Below are positions 63,480-64,000 of a stretch of DNA of 64,000 nt, piece after piece. The DNA lies in assembly GCF_000685355.1 (NCBI RefSeq), contig NZ_JHET01000002.1, forward strand, positions 1 to 64,000. The letters are read 5' to 3'. How positions within the stretch are numbered: position 1 is the first letter of the stretch; every line of letters starts with the position of its first letter. This DNA is from Microbacterium sp. CH12i. Lineage in GTDB: Bacteria > Actinomycetota > Actinomycetes > Actinomycetales > Microbacteriaceae. The notes under the pieces are model-generated. The model had not been told where the DNA came from. It worked only from the letters and a program-made list of their open reading frames with translations, and did not search any database. Position numbers and translations under genes: made by a program.

Positions 63480-64000
63480 GCCCTACTTGCGATGCCTTGA
63501 GGCCGGAGGATGAGGAAGGCCATGATGATCGCGAATACAACCACGTCGCGCATGCTTGAGATCCAGTACGCTGCAACGAGCGTCTCGATCATCGCGAGAC
63601 AGAATGCCGCGACCACAGTGGCCCCGATGCTGCCGACGCCGGCGATGATAATAATCGCGAATGCCTTGAAGAGCAGTGATTCGCCCATATGCGCGTCGAT
63701 GGCGTTGCTATGGACAGCCAGCAACACCCCTGCAAGACCTGCCATTGCACCGGCCCCAGCCATCGTCGCCATCGAGAGTCGGTCTGTCGAGACGCCGAGA
63801 AGCGTCGCCATATCGCGGTCGACGGAAAGCGCACGAAGCGCTTGGCCTTGCTTGCTCCGCTTGATGAACCATGCGACAGCCCAAGAGGCCAGGGCCGCGC
63901 AAATCAGTATGATGATCTGGATATTCGTGATGCGCACACCCCACACCACATAGCTTTCGACCACGAAGGCTTTCTGCGGAAAGCCGTGTGGCTGATTCTG
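63464..64000 (-). CDS. livH: Branched-chain-type ABC transporter permease (5' part outside window)
   Basis: The frame is open from the window edge to a stop at 63464, 179 codons of the C-terminal part. RALSVDRDMATLLGVSTDRLSMATMAGAGAMAGLAGVLLAVHSN (ATLLGVSTDRLSMATMAGAGA) is the conserved LivH cytoplasmic loop region, followed by GVGSIGATVVAAFCLAMIETL and a last helix. It overlaps livM by 16 bp. The internal GTG at 63964 is not the start. Confidence 0.88.
   Translation of the reverse strand, partial: QNQPHGFPQKAFVVESYVVWGVRITNIQIIILICAALASWAVAWFIKRSKQGQALRALSVDRDMATLLGVSTDRLSMATMAGAGAMAGLAGVLLAVHSNAIDAHMGESLLFKAFAIIIIAGVGSIGATVVAAFCLAMIETLVAAYWISSMRDVVVFAIIMAFLILRPQGIASRAWQRA

Noticed and set aside
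1..64000. tRNA, rRNA, CRISPR arrays, insertion sequences or prophage genes
   Set aside because: Looked for on both strands; no T-loop/acceptor pairs, spacer-repeat arrays, transposase or integrase frames were recognised.

Overview
The window reads as the chromosome of a high-GC actinobacterium, most likely a Microbacteriaceae member of the Microbacterium type. The basis is G/C-rich third codon positions, many GTG starts, chains of 4-bp ATGA/GTGA gene overlaps, a coenzyme F420 locus, and family-level similarity of the proteins. There are no rRNA, tRNA, CRISPR, phage or transposase genes.

Layout. (1) 1-2.3 kb: a repeat-rich unknown protein after etfBA (electron transfer flavoprotein). (2) 2.4-5.6 kb: MarR regulator, SRPBCC protein, enoyl-CoA hydratase, a vapBC toxin-antitoxin pair and a decayed mmsA-mmsB remnant. 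(3) 5.6-7.9 kb: small unknown and membrane proteins. (4) 8-20.8 kb: L-arabinose module: araD-araB-araA-aldose epimerase, two LacI regulators, an NAD-dependent epimerase/dehydrogenase, and a complete YtfQ-type sugar ABC transporter with visible operators. (5) 20.9-29.9 kb: a sugar-alcohol-oxidase-type FAD enzyme, then a coenzyme F420 block: proposed F420-precursor ABC importer, cofC, cofD, F420-dependent glucose-6-phosphate dehydrogenase, cofE and a related LLM oxidoreductase. (6) 29.9-33.2 kb: PEP synthase and its regulatory protein. (7) 33.4-37.4 kb: a second copy of the valine/isobutyrate locus (MarR remnant, enoyl-CoA hydratase, mmsB, 3-hydroxyisobutyryl-CoA hydrolase, truncated mmsA). (8) 37.5-61 kb: a large catabolic island with beta-oxidation genes, two CitE-type lyases, a short citrate-synthase-like protein, two LLM monooxygenases, a SnoaL-flavin reductase fusion, a Baeyer-Villiger monooxygenase, three alpha/beta hydrolases, an amidohydrolase, an aldehyde dehydrogenase, a family III CoA-transferase and five regulators. 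(9) 61-64 kb: a Liv-type ABC transporter running off the right edge.

The island looks like a pathway that oxygenates a cyclic or ketonic, perhaps terpenoid, compound, opens the lactone or ester, activates the acid with CoA, and finishes by beta-oxidation and C-C lyases. Uptake may be by the Liv transporter. The substrate is not determined by the sequence. Three of its promoter regions share an unusual operator-like array, GTCGAC repeated every 10 bp.

About fourteen genes are interrupted by what look like single-base deletions, usually one base lost from a short G or C run. Such uniformity points to sequencing or assembly error more than to real decay. By contrast the mmsA/mmsB remnants, the LacI remnant and the MarR remnant have lost large segments and are genuine pseudogenes.
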